DNA of 64,000 bases from Phycomyces nitens (GCA_022702545.1 JAHRBC010000002.1:6076001-6140000); one strand, 5' to 3'. Counted from the first letter of the stretch, positions 28,690-40,614 are shown. Translations and numbers: made by a program. Notes: a model not told the origin generated them from the letters alone.

Positions 28690-29920
28690 AGAAAACATAC
28701 AACAAAGTTACTTGATAATCAGTACAGTGGCACCGGAGCCACTGTACAATACAGTCATTTCACAAAGTAAAGTCGTGCAAAATTTTTTTGTGTGCAACAA
28801 TGATTTTTTTTTGTATTTATTGGTCGGCTTTAGTAAATAGTATTGAGCAGTTGGCTTTTTATGCCAAAGAATAACTTGTTGGAATGTTATATAAAACCAG
28901 CAGAAAATACGAGAGGGATAAAAAAAGAAAAGATTGGGCATCCATAGCGAAGGCCCAGTGAGTTTGCAAGATGGCGTGCAAGGTGGAGGGCGCAATAAGA
29001 GTCCGAGTATTTCTAGGAAGTGTTTGGTCATTGTATTCCAAAGTAGCTAGAAGAGCGTTCATCTGTGCTGGCAACTAGCGCGGACACACTTGAGATAGGA
29101 CCACACTCTATACGAGCCTTTTCCAAGGGCATGTGATCCGAAAATGTTCTGGCGAGTCTTTTTTTTTGTCTGATGAATAACATAGAGTTCATACTCGAAA
29201 AAGTTGGTGGTCTTCTAAAAGATAAAGGCTCTGGTAGTTAGTCGCTCCCACAGTGTTTTCCACCAGATTATACAGCTGTCGTGAGGGATCCCAAGTTCCC
29301 TAAAGTGCTTCCACACGGCACGAGGGAGGTTAGGTGTCTATATTTGTGGTTGTATGAGGCGACCAAAGTCAGATGTTGAGGCGTTATACAGGGATTTTGT
29401 GCCCATAGCCATACTTCTTGTCAAAAGAGAGAGGTCAAAAGGAGCTACCAATGGCGAATAGTTATGCTGAAGTGGATTGTCCAGAAGGTGTACAAAACAT
29501 GACTGGTATTGCATGGTGTTGTCAACAATCGTTCTCTGGTATCTCTGTATTTTGTTTTCTCCTCACCCCTGGAGTTCGTTATCTAACTTGGAGATAAAAA
29601 AACAACTCGGAGAGGGAGAGAAGGAATCCGCAATTGAGAAGCGAGAAAGAGGCAACTGGCACAGGGAAGAGCAGGGTGGTTGAAGCAGAATTGGATTGGA
29701 GTTATAGAAATATGAAGGACTTATTTGCTTGCATGCAGAGATATGAAAGATGATCAACCCATCGCGGCTGAAGCACTCGTTGTTGCAATTGAGGAGCCAG
29801 CAATCCTAGTCCACCTACTCCTTTGGATAAACACAGGGCAGTCCAACTATGGCTCCAAAATCCCAATGACAATTAAGTGCTGCAGTGTTTCTTGACACTA
29901 TCGCAACTTCAAAAACATGC
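28690..29920 (-). pseudogene. Relict of a LINE-like (non-LTR) retrotransposon, ORF2 C-terminal part
   Basis: The minus strand, read with several frameshifts and stops, gives patches typical of the region downstream of the reverse transcriptase in LINE ORF2: KGVGGLGLLAPQLQQRVLQ near 29815, PHDSCIIWWKTLWERLTTRA near 29270, and LPRNTRTLIAPSTLHAIL near 29010. The catalytic reverse-transcriptase core is not present in the window. The 3' end lies near 28690-28750, where a small perfect palindrome occurs. The copy is clearly dead. Family assignment rests on pattern memory only. Confidence 0.5.
28722..28747. repeat. Perfect palindrome, 10-bp arms
   Basis: The arms gtacagtggc (28722-28731) and gccactgtac (28738-28747) flank a 6-base loop. 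The TACAGTGG start resembles Tc1-type terminal repeats, so it could be a collapsed element end; it also sits at the 3' end of the LINE-like relic. Confidence 0.7.
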
Positions 29921-30029
29921 CAAGAAATCAATTCATGAAACTATACATTTTCTTATATTTATTTCTTTTGATTTGATAAATGAAGGATTTGAAATAAAAT
30001 TGGTAGTAGTTTGACAAGAGAATGCCAAT

Positions 30030-30840
30030 TTACAATGTACACTCGTTGAATGCTTGCTTGAGTGTTAAATGACTTTTATATCGGCGGAAAAAATCGGCCT
30101 TCTTGCCAGCTTTGAAACATTTCATCCGATTCATTCGGCTGACGAGGTTTTGCTTTCGTTTAATGACAAATACCAAGTCATCAGTCTAATTTTCATCAAT
30201 GGCTGACTCGATAGGAGTAATGTCGTTGTCGCTCTTGTCATCGTCGTGCAGGCGTCGCACTTTGTTTGAAAACTCCATACCGGCCTCCGCGTATTTGATG
30301 GCTCGTTTATTTGAAGATTATGTGTTGTCAAAAAAAAATTGCTTTCCTGAGAAACTTTTTAAGTTGAGCACAACCAAGATTGGTACAGTATGTGTTTCCT
30401 CGAAGGTATCAAGACAATAGCGAATAGCACGGACAAGAAATTGTCAGTTGTCTTTTTGCTGGATCTCGACAATCACTGGTAGAAGGTCGTCCGACATCTG
30501 TAATTCTGGGAAATTATTGGATCTTTTATATACGATGCGACATAAACTGCTTGTTCGCCGAGAAGGAGGAGAATTATACGCGATAGTGAGAGGGGATGTT
30601 GGGGATAAGGCACAGTGTGGGGAGTCACAACAAGGTAATAGCTGATAGTAAATAAAGGTGTTCTCTTGACAGCTCTGACAATACGAAATAACCAAAGCGA
30701 CCTCTGTCCTCTACCACAAATATTGACTTGACAGAAACAATCCGTTTTATTCAAATGGCTGGTAGTGGGGTCGTGCACGATTCTCGAGCACCCCCTTCAG
30801 CCCGGATCGAACTGAATTTGTGGCCGGACCGGACAACAGC
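30030..30840 (-). pseudogene. Relict gene of a PD-(D/E)XK-like family (copy 2)
   Basis: The minus strand reads, across a few stops and at least one frameshift, as one protein: SIFVVEDRGRFGYFVLSEL near 30740; then SDDLLPVIVEIQQ near 30480; QFLVRAIRYCLDTFEE and VPILVVLNLKSFSGK near 30390; YAEAGMEFSNKVRRLHDDD near 30280; and a basic end near 30040. The order (V-x-V-E-I-Q followed by a conserved R-A-I-x-Y-C helix and a hydrophobic strand) fits the PD-(D/E)XK nuclease fold of Rpn/YhgA-like proteins. In-frame stops occur after QQKDN, after FFFDNT and after SAIDEN. The 5' third is homologous to 2201-2600. No intact copy is present in the window. Confidence 0.5.
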
Positions 30841-33800
30841 ACACAAAGTAAACGGCATACCGTGAATGCGGTTTTTTTTTTGCACAACATTAAACTCAAG
30901 ACCAGCACCTTTAAGTTCTAAAATAACTGTACAAAGGAGAATAGTCAGGGCAGATGATTTATATTTGTCTCATTTTCTCCTATCTTTATTTCATTTTGTT
31001 TGATTTCAAAAGTGTATCCTTTGGTCTCAGCATATTCATCTCAGAAAGTGACTCACTCTCTCGTGAAACTTTATTACAATCAGCGATTATCAGATGGAGG
31101 AGAAACTCCCCGATTTTATTTTGTGGGTTACGCAAAGCTCAAAACTCCACAAGCGTTGTACACAAAAGCGCGTGTCCTTCTTATTCTGAAGGGATCAATG
31201 AAAACCAGGCAAGAAATGCCCTATCCAAATATTTTATTTACAAATATCTAAAAATGGACATGGAAAAATATTTACTATTCAAGACAAGATACAAGCATGT
31301 TAGCTTACAAACAAGCCAATTTATTTGTGCGTATTATCTAGAGTGAATCAGGGCAAACACCTTTGATTCAAACGAGTTTTCTAAATTCAAGAACATTTGG
31401 CAAATAAAAAGGCTAGTTTTTACAGCCTGATTTTCACTTTTTTTTTGCTTTCAATTCTGTCAATGTTCTAAAGTCTGGTTTCGACTCACACAACAACAAC
31501 AACAACAAATAATTTATAGATATCTCACTGTACTGTGACCTTGTGAAATAAATATAGTTGCACACACTTGTTTTTTTTTTTATTCCAAAAACATCAATGT
31601 TTCTTTTGTAGAACTGTAATCCGAGTCTCTAGAAAGCTTGTTTCTTGGAAAAAAGTATATTCAAACCTTTTGTATATCAAAAACCATCATCATTGATACC
31701 ATTGAATTTCTAGGCTCTTTATATAAAGACTTGTCTTGCCCCTAGAGATATTTTAAATCCATTACAATGAAACATTCATCTGTGAAACCCATACTAAACC
31801 AAGCCTGGCTTGTGCGTACCATGTATACCAATGTCAGCAAATATATATATATATATACAGAAAAATTTGATAATTCCATCTTCAGATTCAATAGATAAAT
31901 TCTAAACTTTTTGACTTTTACAAACATGTATAACCATCCTGTTTTACATGCGCATATAACAGATATTTACCAAGTAATGAATTAATCAATAGGTTAGAGA
32001 AATAACAGATTCACTCGTAATTTATTTTTGGATAATATTTGAATTGGTTAAAGATTCGTTTATTCTATAAAGTTTTATAGCATGTTTTTTACTATTACTA
32101 CAAAAATTGACAATAGCTATGGTTATATACGTGCATGCCGATTTTACTAGATGCTCTTCCAGTGCTTTCCAAGCAATACTCATATAGGTATACTTCTTTG
32201 GGGTATAGGCATGTCTCTAGTAAAGCCAGATGATTAAAAAAAAAGATATATTTTACCATGACCTTATTAGATGCCTCTCTTACTGAAAAATAATTATCAT
32301 TAGTATGTGCATGACTTGATCGAAATTTACTGCAATACCCAGATACCTAAACTTTAGTGAACAAACAGTACGTTGTATAAAGAAAAAGATATATAGTCGA
32401 AAACTATAAATTCTAGAGATTCGAGGACCTCCCCTCTTAAAGGCGAATGCAATTTTTTTCCAAACTACTATAATAAACCATGCCCAAAGATTAGCAAAGT
32501 CGACAAAATCACAAATGAGATTTTTTTGGAGTGCATATCTCAAAAGAGACTGTTAGTAAAGCTTTACGTAATTTTGAATCAATTAATGTGTCGCTTTGGT
32601 CAAGTTCTTTCTGGCCCAACTCGATTTTTTGGCAAAAAAAAAGGGGGAGGTTTAATCAAGAACAAATTGACAAAAGGAAAGTTTGTTTCTCATTTTTATA
32701 TAAAAATATAAACTTTGAATAACATGTCAAGACCTCAAAGCCAATTCTGAATAAATATTATCGCACTTTATTAACCTATTCTAGAAAAAGATATAAAGAC
32801 ACTAGCTCTATATACAGACTCTCTCCTTTTTTCTAGTAACGCGTCCAAGCAAAATTTAAATTAAGAGGGCCATTGTACCTAAGGTACGTACTAGAGATAT
32901 GTTTCTGACCATTCATTTTCTTCCTGAGATTAATGCCGGAAAGATTTCAAGTGGTGTATCTTGGCAAAAAGTTGACACGATACCAACTGGTGACATTCCT
33001 GGTTTTTTTTTGATATTTTTAACATTTTATTTTTATATTTTTAATGGCAATTGCACATGAATATTAACATTAAATACCAATAAAAATACAAGCCAAAGAC
33101 CAAAACCTGAGGCTAGCAATCCATGAAGATCCTAACAAAAAAATATATATACCTTGGAATCGGCGCTATAATCGATAGCAGCAATCCTCAAAATCCTTTA
33201 GACCGGATACCTCCACGCGTTTGTCTATCCCCTGAGTACATCCCCGACAAAAAATGCGGCACAATAAACAAATGAATGACTCAACCGTTTCGAGATCAGC
33301 ACTGGTACTCCGAATAGGTATCCAAAAGCCAAGAGATTGAAATTCTGCACCATCAAATAGGCCTAGCTAAAAGGCAGAAACTAGTTTACAATGCTAGTAT
33401 TTTGTAAATACAACAATTATTTTTCATTTTGTCAATGGGAGTTGCTGTTAATATCTAATAAACTATATATTTTGACGGATGTTTTCTTTTTATTCTTTAC
33501 TTATTCTCAAGGCTGGTATTCTTGCTTTTACGATATAGTCTATATCTATTGTTATATTTTCAATAGGCCTATAATATCTGGTATATCTAATAGGCGTATC
33601 ATTGCTGGTACGCCCCGATATTTTTTTTTCTATCTCTCGACCAGTTTTTACTTGATAGAGGGTATCAATTTTTTTCGACAGATAAGCTCTCTGACAATCC
33701 GTTTATTGGGAAAAAAAGTTACTGTATAATAAACATGTTTATGCCTACTGATCTATTCTGGCAGTTGTCTTTATAGAGCCAGACTTATGTTTTTGAAAAC

Positions 33801-34658
33801 GTTAGTTTTGGTGTGCTACGGCTTTATATCTATGAGATTATGGACAAAGACCATTTGTCTCTTTTTGTACCTTTTTAGATAACCATGGGCTCAATATAGT
33901 ACAGCAGGAATTAATCCTGACTTTGCAAATGATATAAAAGTAGACATTAATATAATTGTCGTTTTTCTCTTGTAGAAACAACTACTTTTTTTTAAAAAAT
34001 AAATAAATAGATTATCAAAATCTTGGTATTATTACCATTCTTTTAAACGTATAGCCGATGAATTCTGGCTTCGATTGTCTTTATTTGATTTGTATAAAGC
34101 ACGGACCATTTATTGTTAATATTATCTGTTTTTGGAACAAAGGCAGAATTATTCACTAGCGTAAATTAGATTGGCCTTTATTTTTTGAAACTAATATTAA
34201 CTGAAACTTGCTATTTTCAAAGCACTAGATAATAGTAATAATAGCGATGCTTATATAAACACTACAGTGGAATATTCTGCCAGTTCTTTACTACTCTTAC
34301 AAGTGCTGTATTTAAAGAGCTCTTTTTTTAAAAAGAAGAAGTTAAATTCCAGCCTTTTTCCTGCTGCCCAATCGATCACTGAAAAGATTAACCAAGCCTC
34401 TTTTTTCCCAAAAATAATAAAAATTATAATATATTAGTAATATATATTTCCCTGAATTTCCAAGTTAAAAATAAGGGTCGTTACAATGTAGATATTATTT
34501 TATTGATATAAAACAAGATTTTTGGATTATTATATATGTAATATGGTGTAGAATGGTGTAATGGATATGATTATATGAATGCTCTTTTATAGCCGATGCA
34601 ATGATGGATTATAGCTTCCATTTTCTTTTTTACAGGAAAAACAGACATGTAGATGCGC
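30841..34658. other. Long gene-free region with small relics
   Basis: No intact gene. A plus-strand frame at 31000-31251 has protein-like composition (KVTHSLVKLYYNQRLSDGGE) but no partner exons. At about 32530-32700 a plus-strand frame HISKETVSKALRNF resembles the helix-turn-helix of Tc1-like transposases and is probably a scrap of one. The rest is AT-rich with TA and A/T tracts. Confidence 0.4.
32530..32700 (+). pseudogene. Possible Tc1-type transposase scrap
   Basis: A short frame contains HISKETVSKALRNFESINVS, similar in layout to the second helix-turn-helix of Tc1-like transposases. Nothing catalytic follows. The call is tentative. Confidence 0.25.
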
Positions 34659-34820
34659 TTAGGAGGACTTGGTGTAGTAGATCACGTCGTTCTTGCAGTC
34701 CTGGATGTAGGAATAGACCAAGGCACCAGTGACAGAGAAGATGGCCAGACGCTTGCCAACGATAGAGACGTTGGGAGAGACACGGATGGTGGCAGAGGCA
34801 GCACGGACAATGGGGTTCAT
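34659..34820 (-). CDS. Small (53-residue) predicted mitochondrial membrane protein
   Basis: A single exon gives 53 residues starting MNPIVRAASATIRVSPN and ending DVIYYTKSS. The N-terminus has Arg and hydroxyl residues and no acids, as in mitochondrial presequences, and VGKRLAIFSVTGALVYSYI forms one membrane segment. Size and layout resemble accessory subunits of the respiratory chain or the ATP synthase, but I cannot name it. Codon choice is strongly C-ending, like the ribosomal protein genes in this window, which points to high expression. The ATG follows an attatcacc leader and a tatatata box about 80 bases upstream (near 34890). Confidence 0.75.
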   Translation of the reverse strand: MNPIVRAASATIRVSPNVSIVGKRLAIFSVTGALVYSYIQDCKNDVIYYTKSS

Positions 34821-36362
34821 GGTGATAATGAGAAAATGAAGGAAAGATGATGATTTACAAGGATGTCTAATCTGATCCTTGGTATATATACTCTTTTTTT
34901 TTTATATATGTATTTCTATCTACTCTTAAAAACCCTTCTTTTTTTTTGAGATTTATGAGTAATAATAACATTGAGTTATTTTTAAAAAAAAATTAACTGG
35001 AAACGTGCGGGTAAAGATCTTTGAGGATAACAGAATGAATCCCGCGGGTAGAGGCGGGAAATATCTTGAAAAGACTACGATTTCATTTGCCTCGACCAAG
35101 CTGTAGAATAAAATATAGGTCCAAAGGCACACAGACAGCAAAAACGGATAATAAATATTACTACTTAATTTCAGTTACATTATTTTATTCCCACGACATT
35201 TCAAAGATAATGGCTACTTTATTCAAAGATAACAAGATAGTTTTGGCAAAATCAATAGATTTAAGCAGAAAAAGTTTACAAGAAGAAGAAAATAGAATCA
35301 AAATAGAGTATTATTCAAACCATAATATCAACCTGCTTATCCTTAAACAAAAAGTGATGAACCGTTGGAAAGCGGCAAGTATATGGTGCCTGTCAGAAAA
35401 CATTGTTGAATGCCGAGAAAAAATAATCTTGTGCAACGTTTGAGGTTATTTGCAATGAAAGTGTAGAAGCAAGGCTTTAGTCTAATATTAGCTAGTCAGC
35501 GCTTATCATTTAGAGCCAATCAATATTCGTAATTCATTAGGACTCATTATTTATAAATCAGTAGCTACAATGTAAAATCGAGCTCTGAATTCACTATTTT
35601 TCTTTATCTGTAGACAAATCAAAAGAGGCTGGGCACAATTGAAAGGCAAATATGGCTGCGGAAAATATCAAGATAATAACAGCAATATTTAGCAGTAGAT
35701 TTGGTAATGATTAAATCAACAGGAACATTTGTGTGCCCAAGGGAAATGGGTATATTTGAATTGGTACCAACACCCCTTTGCTAGCAAAAAAAAAAAAAGG
35801 AATGCCGCTCGGTGCTTATTCTGTGCCGAGACGGATCGTGAAAGTACAAAGCGTTGCCTGGATCCAAATATTAGATTTATAAAGTATTATTGATTGCCAG
35901 TGTATAATGTGGTATTAATATGATATATTGTTTTATCGGATTTCTTATAAACTTGGATTTGTTGACTAAAATTTCAAGGGGTGCCTTTTTTTTTTGAAAC
36001 AGAAAACAAAAAAAAATCGGACTGCCTCGAGTCTTTTAATTTAACTTTTATACTTCTTGGACTTGGTTATCTTGGCACACACTTGTTTCCAGGACTTCTC
36101 TTGTCTTTTCAGTTGGGGTTGCAATAATATTTGAACTGTTTATTTGTCTGAATCAATTATAGTCATTCTTGCAAAAAAAAAGCTATAAAGAATATGAAAA
36201 TGTCGGTGTTTTAAAAGACGCCCCCTTCTTTTTGGATTGACCTCAAGGTATGTGTGTGTGTATGTGCTGATGCCTGAATATAAACTACATATACACATGT
36301 GTATATTTGTATTTATATTGTCATTTTATAAACAAAATAGAGAATAATAAAAAGATGAAATA
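34821..36362. other. Intergenic
   Basis: This is the promoter of the 53-residue gene, followed by AT-rich sequence. A 125-codon frame at 35066-35443 has no motif and a basic random-like composition; it is not called. A GC-rich block (cccgcgggtagaggcggg, near 35040) stands out 220 bases upstream of the gene and could be a regulatory site. Confidence 0.45.
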
Positions 36363-36734
36363 TTAGGGCCAAATGTCTCTCTCTTTATCTGTCAGGTTAA
36401 TTTCAACCACTTTTTCAAATTCTCTAGAGTCAAGATTGGACTCTTTAGAATTTCTAACCTCGTGGGAGATGCGTTCTTCGCGCTGTTGCCTCCCACGGCT
36501 CTTGTAGCTCTCATAGCCAGCGTTGCGACGATATGCTCCGACAAAAAGCTCATCATTCCACTCGAAGCCTTGATGGCGCGACATGACCACGATAGGACAG
36601 GGACCAAAGTCAGATGACACTAGGTATGATCTTTCGGCTGGACCTGTTTCATAGATATGATACTCATAATCTTCAGTGAGTGAATATGGTCGACGATGAG
36701 TGTAGATTGATGAATGAATAGAAGTTTGCTCCAT
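36363..36734 (-). CDS. Hypothetical protein, 123 residues
   Basis: A single exon runs from the ATG at 36734 to TAA at 36363-36365. The open frame extends upstream through a CA-repeat, so the inner ATG (MEQTSIHSS) was chosen. The product is hydrophilic, with SDFGPCPIVVMSRHQGFEWN in the middle and a charged, helical C-terminus rich in Arg, Glu and Ser. No signal peptide or membrane segment is seen. GC content and codon use are above background across the whole frame. I do not recognise the family; a missed intron is possible. Confidence 0.55.
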   Translation of the reverse strand: MEQTSIHSSIYTHRRPYSLTEDYEYHIYETGPAERSYLVSSDFGPCPIVVMSRHQGFEWNDELFVGAYRRNAGYESYKSRGRQQREERISHEVRNSKESNLDSREFEKVVEINLTDKERDIWP

Positions 36735-37589
36735 AGCTAAAAAATTGTGTGTGTATGTGTGTGTGTGTGTGTGCAAAAGATAACAATAGTTAACAACAAT
36801 AGGAAAAAAAAAGGCTTGTGGCGTATACGATCCAATACTCTGTTATTCGTTTTTGATTGTATATTTTTGCCCACGCACTATGGATCATATGATGTCACTC
36901 TATACATAGTATATCCAATGTAATTGGCACCTTTAATTGGTAGTTGATGTTTGCATTATTTCCTCTAATGCATATATGTTTGTATGCACACATACACAAT
37001 GTATATTTATAATTTATATCAAATTTGGTGCTAAAATATATATCTTATTTAAATATATTAGTTTCCATTTAAAGCACAATGCCGGACTCATCATTTCCCC
37101 GACCCGCACACTCCATTATCAACACATAATATAGAAACAAATAATCGCGTCCAACTATTGATAGTCCTTGTTATGGTACCAGCGCAGTAGGCAACAATAA
37201 AACATATAAGAAAAAACTGGGTTGAATTCATATTATGGTATTGTAATGAGATACAAATAATGAATTCTACAAAGCAAAACTATCGTGACTGCCATATTAT
37301 CCGGACAGGAAGCAAGGAGCAGCGGCTGTTAAACTACCGATCGCCTCTGCACTGCCGAGCTCCTCCTCTTTTTCACTAGGTAATGAATGAATGAATGGAT
37401 TAGACATCAGTAGCAAAAGAAGCTTTGGATGGATGGATAGATGGATGGATGAGTGAATGTTAGACGAATTGGTTGCTGACGGATGTTTCCTTTTATTATC
37501 ACTACTTCATTTTTGGATCACAATTCTCTTACACGACCGATGATTTTACGCTTCGAACCTTCACATATTAAACCACACTAAACAGCATC
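36735..37589. promoter_or_regulatory. Divergent promoter region upstream of RPS5
   Basis: No gene is seen. The stretch holds GT repeats (36748-36772), GAAT and GGAT repeats (37383-37455) and a moderately GC-rich block at 37300-37375 upstream of the ribosomal protein gene. Confidence 0.45.
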
Positions 37590-38345
37590 ATGGCTTCTTT
37601 GGGCTTGCCCGCTAACATTTCCGCCTCTTCCGACGGCTCCCCCAAGCTCTTCAACAAGTGGTCTTACGAGGAGATTGAAGTCAAGGATATCTCCCTCCAG
37701 GACTACATCTCTGTTCGTCAGCATGTCTACTTGCCCCACACTGCTGGTCGTTTCGCCGCCAAGCGTTTCCGTAAGGCTCAGGTAAACTAAAATAAGAAAA
37801 AAAAAGCTCAGTGAATCAAGTCGTACGATTGTCTAATTTAATCCTCAAGTGCCCTATTGTCGAGCGTTTGACCAACTCTCTTATGATGCACGGTCGCAAC
37901 AACGGCAAGAAGTTGTTGGCTGCCCGCATTGTTCAGCACGCTTTCGAGATCGTTCACTTGTTGACTGACCAGAACCCTATCCAGATCCTTGTTGATGCTA
38001 TCATCAACACTGGTCCCCGCGAAGACTCCACTCGCATTGGTTCCCAGGGTACTGTCCGTCGTCAGGCCGTCGATGTCTCCCCCCTCCGTCGTGTCAACCA
38101 GTCCATCTCCTTGTTGACCACCGGTACCCGTGAGGCTGCCTTCCGCAACGTCAAGACCATTGCTGAATGTCTTGCTGATGAGTTGATCAACGCTGCCAAG
38201 GGTTCCTCCAACTCTTATGCCATCAAGAAGAAGGATGAACTTGAGCGTGTTGCCAAGTGTAAGTACCACCAACATAATGCATTAGAGAGGGGTTCACATG
38301 GATTGGTTTCTAATTTTTGTTTTAATTCTTTTAGCCAACCGATAA
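37590..38345 (+). CDS. RPS5: 40S ribosomal protein uS7 (Rps5)
   Basis: Three exons: 37590-37781, 37850-38258 and 38335-38345, giving 203 residues. The protein binds 18S rRNA in the head of the small subunit. Landmarks are [40 protein letters not shown], the highly conserved [12 protein letters not shown] and [15 protein letters not shown], and [20 protein letters not shown]. The last exon encodes only the end of KSNR-stop, the standard uS7 C-terminus, which fixes the model although the exon is 11 bases long. Codon bias is strong, as expected for a highly expressed gene. Confidence 0.97.
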
Positions 38346-38581
38346 ATTTTTATTCTTGGATATTTATCGATTTTTTATGTATTTTTTTTTATTCAACTTG
38401 CATATTAAAGATTACGTATATATATACATAAATGATAAGGTGCTTTGTATAACTGTGTATAAGAGGAGTGAGTGTCCGGATTATATCTAAAGACTTGAAA
38501 AAAAAAACTGTCATTGAGAGTGTATATTCAAAAGGTTAAAGAAATCCATTTGATCAAATATCGGTAGTTTAAAATATCGTC

Positions 38582-39613
38582 GGGATATTAAAGGGCGAAT
38601 AGGCGTTTAAAATGCGTTCATGTTCAAAATACCAGGTCAATGTGGGTGTGATATTTTAGACCACTACATAAAGTTCAATCCTTCTCAAATGCATCTTGAC
38701 AAGCTGTCAAACACCATATAAGTTATCTTTATATGATCTCAAGGTATAAAATAGAAATTTGTTTTATATACTCGCGTTTTCTAAAGCAAAAAAAGAAACA
38801 TGGAATAAAAATGTCCCTTTTTTAAAAATTGTCAATTGATACTTGTCCATATACTTTATAAATTACAGTTGATGTTTTTTTGCCCAAATATAAACGGTAT
38901 CCTTGTCTCTAAAAGCTTATATTTTGATACCTTTTTTTATTATTAACAAATCCGAAATCTAGATTAAAAGGCATTATAAAAGCATAAAATCAAGAACCTA
39001 CTCCAAAATAGACAATTTTTTTTTCTAGTTTTTGTATACAAAGAAAAAGCGTAAGGCGCTAAGCTTGGAGATACAATGATTTTGACAAGTAGCCAACAAA
39101 TATTGTGAACATAACAAATCAGATACTCTTTAGGAGTATTATAAAGTGCCTATATGATAAAAATGAATACAAGTGTGGTGATCCAGCCATATTAATATAA
39201 AATATACATATCCATAAGCTATGAGTACAGATTAGCTGAGAGCTAATAAGGTATGATAGACGAAATATAGCAATGCATCAGAACAATTGTAACATTGGCG
39301 TTGACCTCAGAAGCTTATTCCATCTAATATCTTTATATGGTAAAAGACCACATATATCAGAAAGTCCAAGATCTTGTATAGCAGCAGATTGCAAAAGTAT
39401 ATAAAGAGTGGCACATTTTGTATCTTAATAAAGACAAGCTTATATACAGTCTCAAAGTACTCACTTACTTTCTATATCTCCATCACTGTTTTTTATTGTT
39501 TTAATACCCTAAAACACGACAACAAGAAACTAATCAAAATGATTGACCTGTCAATTGAAAATGACAGTTTCTGTCCTTGATATTTTAAACGCCTATTTAC
39601 ATAATTGTATCCC
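38582..39613. mobile_element. Putative non-autonomous element bounded by inverted repeats
   Basis: Left arm 38598-38613 (aataggcgtttaaaat) and right arm 39582-39597 are perfect reverse complements. The outermost six bases (gggata at 38582, tatccc at 39608) match at the same offset, making 32-base ends with a decayed middle. No transposase is inside. Target-site duplication is not evident. This fits an old MITE-like element of about 1.03 kb, but chance is not excluded. Confidence 0.4.
39178..39520 (+). repeat. Dispersed repeat family B, copy 1
   Basis: The stretch is closely similar over about 340 bases to 59008-59350, starting gtggtgatccagccatatta and including cagaaagtccaagat, tatagcagcagattgcaaaa and gtatataaagagtggca. 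It has a TATA-box-like tatataaagag followed 70-100 bases later by a short open frame, so it may be a copied promoter. Confidence 0.8.
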
Positions 39614-39816
39614 AGAAACATTTTTTAAATCACTGCTTTTTGGTCAAAGTAGTATATAACAAACTATAGTCATTTTATGAATCATTATTATTATTAAATA
39701 TTATTGTACGTTTAATGGATCATGAAAGCCTTTAACCCAGAGTCTCTTTTACACTTTTATACAGATTGGATATTTATAATCTCCTTTTTTTTATTATCTT
39801 TTATTCAACAAGAAGT

Positions 39817-40614
39817 TTAGGCCTTGACAGCATACTTGCGCATGGGGAAGTGGGCCTGCTTCTTCTGGTACTTGACAGTCTTGAGGCTACGCTCATAGGG
39901 AGTCAAGGCTCTGCGGAGAGCACGAGTCTTCTTGACACGGAGATCAATGGGGATCAACTTCTTCTTCTGGTAGAAGAGACGGAGCTGGTCACGCTGGGTC
40001 TGGTTGATGACAGTCAAGGTGCGGGCAACGTTCTTGCGAGCCTGACCGATGGCCTGGAGCTTGGAGGCAGAGCCACCAGCAACCTTCTGGACACGGAGGG
40101 AAGCGAGTTCCTGCTTCTGCTCGTCGAGAGCCTTCAAGAGCTCGGCCTTGTTCTTGTTACGGAGTTGGTGAGCTTTGATAGCAGCCTTGATATTTTAAAA
40201 AACAAAAATAATAATGTTTATAATGTAATTAGCAAAAAAGAAGACCCAGTTGATCTCTGGTGAATCCATCTATCCATCCTGACTTTGCGTTATTGTTGTA
40301 ATAAAGTCCCGTCATTGACAGTTTTATAAACACCCATTGATATTTTCCTCTTTCTTTCTTTCTCTTTCTCTTTTGTTTCAATATTTCATTTGAACCGGAA
40401 ATCTTGGATATAATATTGATGATGCTCAAAATATTGTTGAAATTTGGTGCATGTGTAATGTGATGTACAAAATATATAAATCCTGGCATGCTTGTTTTTT
40501 TTTGGTGTTTTTGGTGTTGGGTTTTGTTACGACTGGTGATGATGTACAGATGGACGGATGGATGGATGGATAGACGGATATCTACAGTGATCGGATCGGC
40601 ATCAAGCTTACCAT
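39817..40614 (-). CDS. RPL35: 60S ribosomal protein uL29 (L35)
   Basis: Proposed exons are 40614-40612 (the ATG alone) and 40185-39817, giving 123 residues, the usual length. The protein lies near the peptide exit tunnel of the large subunit. The main exon begins [20 protein letters not shown] and contains [40 protein letters not shown] and the universal end RKYAVKA-stop. No ATG precedes the first conserved residues, so the start must be spliced in; ATG/GTAAGC at 40612 is the best candidate and gives a 426-base intron in phase. The main exon is certain, the start exon probable. Confidence 0.9.

Larger units (their letters stand above)
38346..39816. other. Intergenic between convergent RPS5 and RPL35
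   Basis: No gene is seen. The stretch contains a segment bounded by a perfect 16-bp inverted repeat (38598-38613 and 39582-39597) and, within it, a copy of a dispersed repeat (39178-39520). Confidence 0.6.

Noticed and set aside
28722..28747. Palindrome as a transcription terminator
   Set aside because: Rho-independent terminators are bacterial; this is a eukaryotic nuclear locus and no T run follows in a meaningful context.
35066..35443. 125-codon plus frame upstream of the 53-residue gene
   Set aside because: Lys/Asn/Ile-rich composition matches the base composition of the background; there is no motif or clear promoter.
37838..38275. Minus-strand 145-codon frame over RPS5 and plus-strand 165-codon frame over RPL35
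   Set aside because: Both are shadows of ribosomal protein exons with strong codon bias.
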